From assembly GCF_025370935.1 (NCBI RefSeq), contig NC_133473.1, positions 2,289,454 to 2,353,453 of the forward strand: a DNA stretch of 64,000 nucleotides. The letters are read 5' to 3'. The notes under the pieces are model-generated. The model was not told the origin of the DNA and made no database searches. It saw nothing but the letters and a program-made list of their open reading frames with translations. This document shows, piece by piece, positions 33,501 through 39,500 of the stretch. This stretch comes from Choristoneura fumiferana. Its lineage: Eukaryota > Arthropoda > Insecta > Lepidoptera > Tortricidae. A program made the translations under genes and the position numbers. Within the stretch, counting starts at the first letter, position 1, and every line of letters starts with the position of its first letter.

Positions 33501-36500
33501 GAACCCATCTGCCAGTCGTGGCTGAGGGACCACGGACACAGCAGCAGCCACCAGTTGAACGCTGCTAGGTAGCAGAATGTCATCAACCTGTTGGGGATCA
33601 GTTAATACAATTAACCGCTGTTTCACTACTCCATTGATTAATTTTAAGTGACAGATAAATGTGATGCCGTCTCTGTTTGTTTTGTTCGAATAGACGGAGA
33701 GGGCATCAGACACTGGGCCCACGTGGGAGCTTCAGCGCAAGCCCTCTCATTCTAAGAGGAGGCTTGTGCCCAACAGTGGGACGTATAAAGCCTGGAATGA
33801 TGCGAATTTAAGTTACTGATTTTGAGAATATGAAGGAAAGATAGGAAGATGTAGATTAAATTATTGAAATTAAATTAAGAAGGACTACTACGACTATGGT
33901 AATGGATTATTATGAAAAAGACAAAAGGCTGGAAGAAGAAATAGATAAATAACAGTTACACCGACAAGATAACAACTTTTAATTGATTCAAATATTGAGA
34001 GAGGCTAAACAGGCGGGCAATGGTCGTACTCTGTCTTTGGACTAATATAAAATAACCAACATTCCGTAAATTTTGCCTAGAAGCACGCTTCTGGTAATTA
34101 TATTTTTTAATTAAAAAAAGCAATTTTTGCAAGAATGCAATCTTACCTCACAAAAAAGCTACCATGAAACGCCGCAGGGTTATCCTGCGATGAAAATATA
34201 GGAAGAGTCCCTTGCAGCAGGGCGAGCCGCAGGCATATAAGCAGCGTTAGAGAAACCACCACCTTCACCGAGCGTATTGAGAGGCCCGTACATTTCTTCT
34301 CAATTTTCAGAGAGCACAGTGATCTAGAAAAAGATATATATATATTAGTTTTTACCACCCTAACTTAAGTCGTCTTTAAACCATTGATACTGTAAAGCCG
34401 AGTTTAGACTTGCAAGAAAAATCGTGCAAGTTGCATTACATTGCGGCGCTCGATTGACCATTACAAACTCGTTGGCTATACGGCCTCGCAATGTAATGCA
34501 ACTTGCACGATTTTTCTTGCAAGTTTCAACTCGGTTACGAACGCCATTTATAAATTGCTAAACGTTACGGGCTCCTGCAACTCAAATGCACGTCTACAAA
34601 ACCGTTCAAATTTCACTGTGCATTTTCAAATTCGCCAGAGACTTGCTCTGGACTTTTATTGAGACTTTAAAAGGTCCCACTTGGCGGTAAATGCCGTCTT
34701 GTTTTACTTCCATTCTATAAATAAAATATGGAGCGCCATGTCAGTGCAGAGTAAAGTTCGTGACGACATCGAAGTTTTGACGACGTCTGTTTGGTGGGAC
34801 AAGGTACTTAAGTTAAGTGTATGTTGTTCTTAATGGGTTATGAGATGGTTATGTTTGCGTGGATTTTACTTGGAATAGGACAGTAAGGATGAGAATGATG
34901 AATAATACTGTAATGGCGTCAAAGTAGCTGATAACAAGACAGCTAACGTTGCTTAGATTATTATGTTATACACAGTTAATGGAAGCAATATCTAGAGATA
35001 TTGGAAAGCATGACGTGGTTTTAAAAACCATGGAGTCACCATAAATTAAAAAATATTTTTGAGAATCAAAAACAAAGTAAGCATATTAAATTATACGTCA
35101 ATAAATATTATGCTCTTTTAATGAATTTTAATAAGTACTTTAAAAATATATATTGATTAATGAATATGCACTATTAACACGGCTATGATCGAAGTTCAAA
35201 GAGTTTGTCGACCAATTTATTGACCGTATAATAATTACAAATGGTTACCCATTCATTATGTGTTGATATGAAATTTTTTGATGTAGTCGTTTTGATTATA
35301 CTTGGTTTGGATAGGTATTTAACTAAATGTACACTAGACCACGTCAATTGGTGTTTCAAATATGGAAATTCCTCCATTAAACTTCACACAGTCTTGTTTG
35401 TATTACAATGATAGATAAGTAAAATGTTTAAAACCCTTGAATGTACCAAATCTGGCAGCTGAAGTTTGTTTACATTTAGTTAAATACCTATTCAAACCAA
35501 CTATAGCTAACTTAGGTTAACGTGGTCCAACTTTTTGAATTTTACTGTTTGGCTTTAGAAATATTTTTTAACAAATGTTTAGATAGCGACTTTATAGATT
35601 TTAGAACATCAGCGTGTGTTCTAGTGTTAACAGAATAAAACATTTACCTTTTTACGAACGGCCAACACCTATAGAAGTCGAAGGCTAAATTCAACAGTAG
35701 TATCGTGACACCTGTCTCCTTAGCCAGCATACTAAGAGCGCCAAGTAGTATGCTTAGCCACACGCATTTCTTATTACTTGTAGGTCTGTAACAAATGGTC
35801 AAGCTTGTTAATTGCTTTTTCTTTTGTTTGTTTTTTTGTTGGTTAATGACCCTATTTACACAGTGACAGTGACATTGCAGTAAGCCGCCGAATAAATGAA
35901 CAATTTGGCGTAGGTTTCGCCTTGGTAACTAGCTGTTTACTCGTATCAAAGTACAAAAACATCTGAATCGAAGCCAGAGACTAGAAACGTCTGGGAAACC
36001 CGAACAAAGGTCGACTAAGCATCAAAGTTTCCGAATTTAGCACAGCCGGAGATTAATTACCTAATGCCTTAATAAGTATTAAAGTTATTAATTTTCTCGT
36101 TTCACTTATTTACCGGGACGTAGCGGCGAGCTCCAGATTCAGAAATTTAGATTCAATTAACCTTCGATTATGTTGTTAAGGATAACATCTGCGAAATTTT
36201 GGAGGGCGAATCACGAGTAAGCTTTCTATTTTTGGGTTTAAATATGACTCCTATTAATACTATTAATGCTAAATTTGGTTTATGTAATAATAATAAATAG
36301 TAAATAAATATCAAGGTGCACTTGACACCAATTGATGTATCTCTTCAAAGTCAAAAGTCAAAGTCAAAGTGAAAATATCTTTATTCAATTCAATCTTTAT
36401 AACAAGCACTTATGAATGTCAAAAAAATCTACCACCGGTTCGGAAAAACCTCTGTCCTTCCACGCCAAAACAGCTGGACGGTATCACATTTAGTATGTAG

Positions 36501-39500
36501 ATAGCTGGATAGTGGGAATAGCACATAGGCTCTTAAATTTCAATATTCTTACCAGTTAATTCCGGATAACTCAAGCAGTAAGTCTAGAGACATAAGGGCA
36601 TTTGCACACAACGTTTTAAACGCGCTACGACATATGTTTGTGTCGATACAAACGCGACACGCAAATAGGTTGTATGGCTGCCTTATGAAAAGAATAACCT
36701 TATAAGTTCAAAATCTCAAAAACGGCTGAACTGATTTTGATAAAATATGCCTAGGAACCATCGCTAGAAACTCTGCTTTTAAACAAAAAACTCGCATTCA
36801 AATCGGTTCACCCGTTTAAGAGCTACGGTGCCACAGACAGACACACATAGTGGTCAAACTTATAACACCCCTCTTTTTGCGTCGGGGGTTAAGAAACGCG
36901 CTGCCAACGCGCAATTTTAAAAGGCGCGTCGACGAAGCGGTTTAAAGACGCGGTGTGCAAAGTCTCTTAATATTAAACATATGAAGAACTTACCTATGAT
37001 AAACTAGTAACGAAGAAAGGAAGAATATACAGGCTAGCACGTCGGCTCTTCCCACAACTCCGGCCACCTGGTGAATAAAATAACCTTGAGATTGTCAGTA
37101 TTTGTATGTACATCTTTGAGTAATTAAGTCTGTGTCGATAATTTTAATAATTAATGTCTTTCTATCACGGTAGTCCGTGGCATTCCCGGTTTTAGAATAC
37201 TTCTTCAGACAGACTCATCTCTTCCCTTGACTGTAAGAGACGACTAAGGGACCTATTTCGGGAATGAGAAGCATTGCTCTCTATTGTCGAGTATGAACTC
37301 CGGACTCCAGCTCTGCGGTGAGGAAGACATGGAAAACTATTACACTATTTTTCCAAGAACGGCATCGTGAAGGTTCACTACGGATCCTCATCCAAAGACC
37401 ACTCTATCACGTAAAGGCGTGTTCATCATCATCATCATCATCATTCATCATCCGCCGGAAGACGTCCACTGCTGGACAAAGGCCTCCCCCTTAGAACGCC
37501 ACAATGAACGACAACTCGCCACTTGCATGCACCGGTTTCCCGCAACTCTCACGATGTCGTCAGTCCACCTGGTGGGAGGCCTGCTAACGCTTCGTCTTCC
37601 GGTTCGTGGTCACCACTCGAGGACTTTTCTCCCCCAACGGTTATCTGTTCTTCGAGCGATGTGGCCTGCCCATTGCCACTTCAATTTGCATATTTTTCCA
37701 GATATGTCAGTGACTTTAGTTCTTCGACGAATTTCCGCGGCGTGTTAAGTCAAATTAACTCAACTCACGCCTGTCATCACGACTGTTTTCCCAAATGGTA
37801 GGCAGAGCATACAAAACGTTACCGCTTCGGAGCCACTTTTATCGATTTTAGATTTTAAGTTTGACAAAAACGGTACAATAGTGACGCCTACGTTATACCT
37901 TAACCTATATCCAGTCGCCTCTTACGACATCCACGGAAGAAATGGAGAGGTGTAATTATAACCCGACACCACACGGGTAAAATGTTCCAGATACATTTTA
38001 AAACAGCTGGTACCGTCGAACAAACTGATTCATATGCCAGTGTGGGACCTTTTAATAATCAATTTCACTATTATTTCCAAGACTAAAATATGGGACGTCG
38101 ACATGACAGCAGGTAGCACAAAGATTCCATCCTGGTACAGTCGAACCATTTGATTCCTGACCCACCGTAGAACGTACTCACAGTAAGTGTCATAATAAAT
38201 TCATGATAAATTCCCTTGTCAAGTAATGCGATGTAAAGGTCACGATTCAGTTGGTTCGCGTGTACCATCAGCCAAATATGTGGTCTACCACCCTAAAGTT
38301 GATAATCGTTTGCATGTCATAAAACAATAATGCCAATAGCCGTGTCTGTCAACTTGAAATTTCGTCTTTAGCGACATATTTATTTGATAGGAACTTGTTT
38401 AAAAATTGATAGACCACTTATTTGGCTGATGGTACATGAATCAATTTGTTCGATATGACTCGAAATTTAGTTGGCAAAACATTTTTTTTATTCTCGATGA
38501 GCTCGGAATAAGTAAAGAGCGAATATTCTCAATCTTAAACGTCGAAAGATGAAATCAAAGAGCGACTGCTAAATAATAACTGTAGGGCGTCAAGGGGCCT
38601 ATTACAGTTCACTTGGCGAAGTTCTCTCGGATTCCATTTTAAATTTTCAGCAACACTTTTCTATAAAAGGTCGGAGTTTTCCTTACGCAAGACAATAAAC
38701 AATAAGGGCTGCAGTCCACTGGACGATGTAAAGTATAACTGCGAAAAATTGACATTGACGCTTTAATGAAAGTAGATAATTTTCCTTACTACATCTTAGG
38801 TATGTTTTAAACGAGCTATTTTTAATATCCGTTTATTTCAGGAACCTCGGAAACAGCTCTAATGATTTCAAGAGATTTGCTATGGGAGTGTTTTCGGGTG
38901 TGAAAAATTTGTTAATATTGGTCTTATCTCTGAGAAAACGCGTGTTGTTGAGTTTTAGACCCCAGCAGAGCTCAGTTGCCCAACTTCTTCCGCTTAAAAA
39001 AATAGTCACTGTCTACGTAAAAAGAGATGCATTAAGTTGTGACACAACGCATTACGTCCTACCTTATCTATTGTGATCTTAATTACAATATATATTTCTT
39101 TCTAATTTTTAGTTTAATTGATTAATGAAAAAAATACCAGTCCAAACATCATCATCATCATCATATCAGCCATAGGACGTCCACTGTTGGACATAGGCCT
39201 CCCCCATAGACCTCCAGTTGCCTCGGTTGAAAGCAGCCAACCGATCCAATAGACTACCACCAATATTTTCTGGTAATCTAGCTGACAAACCAAATAGAAT
39301 ACATAATATATTTTTTATTTTCCCCTCGACGTGTCTATCAACCCTCGCCGTACCGGCTCGCGGGGCTATATGCACGTTTCGGGTAAAATGGCTCGTTTTA
39401 TGCTCTTGTTGTCTTGTTGTACAATCTTCTATTCTAGCCAGAAAATACGAATGTCATATCACTGTTAGTTGAACTTTTTAAGACTTGATGACTTGCTGGC

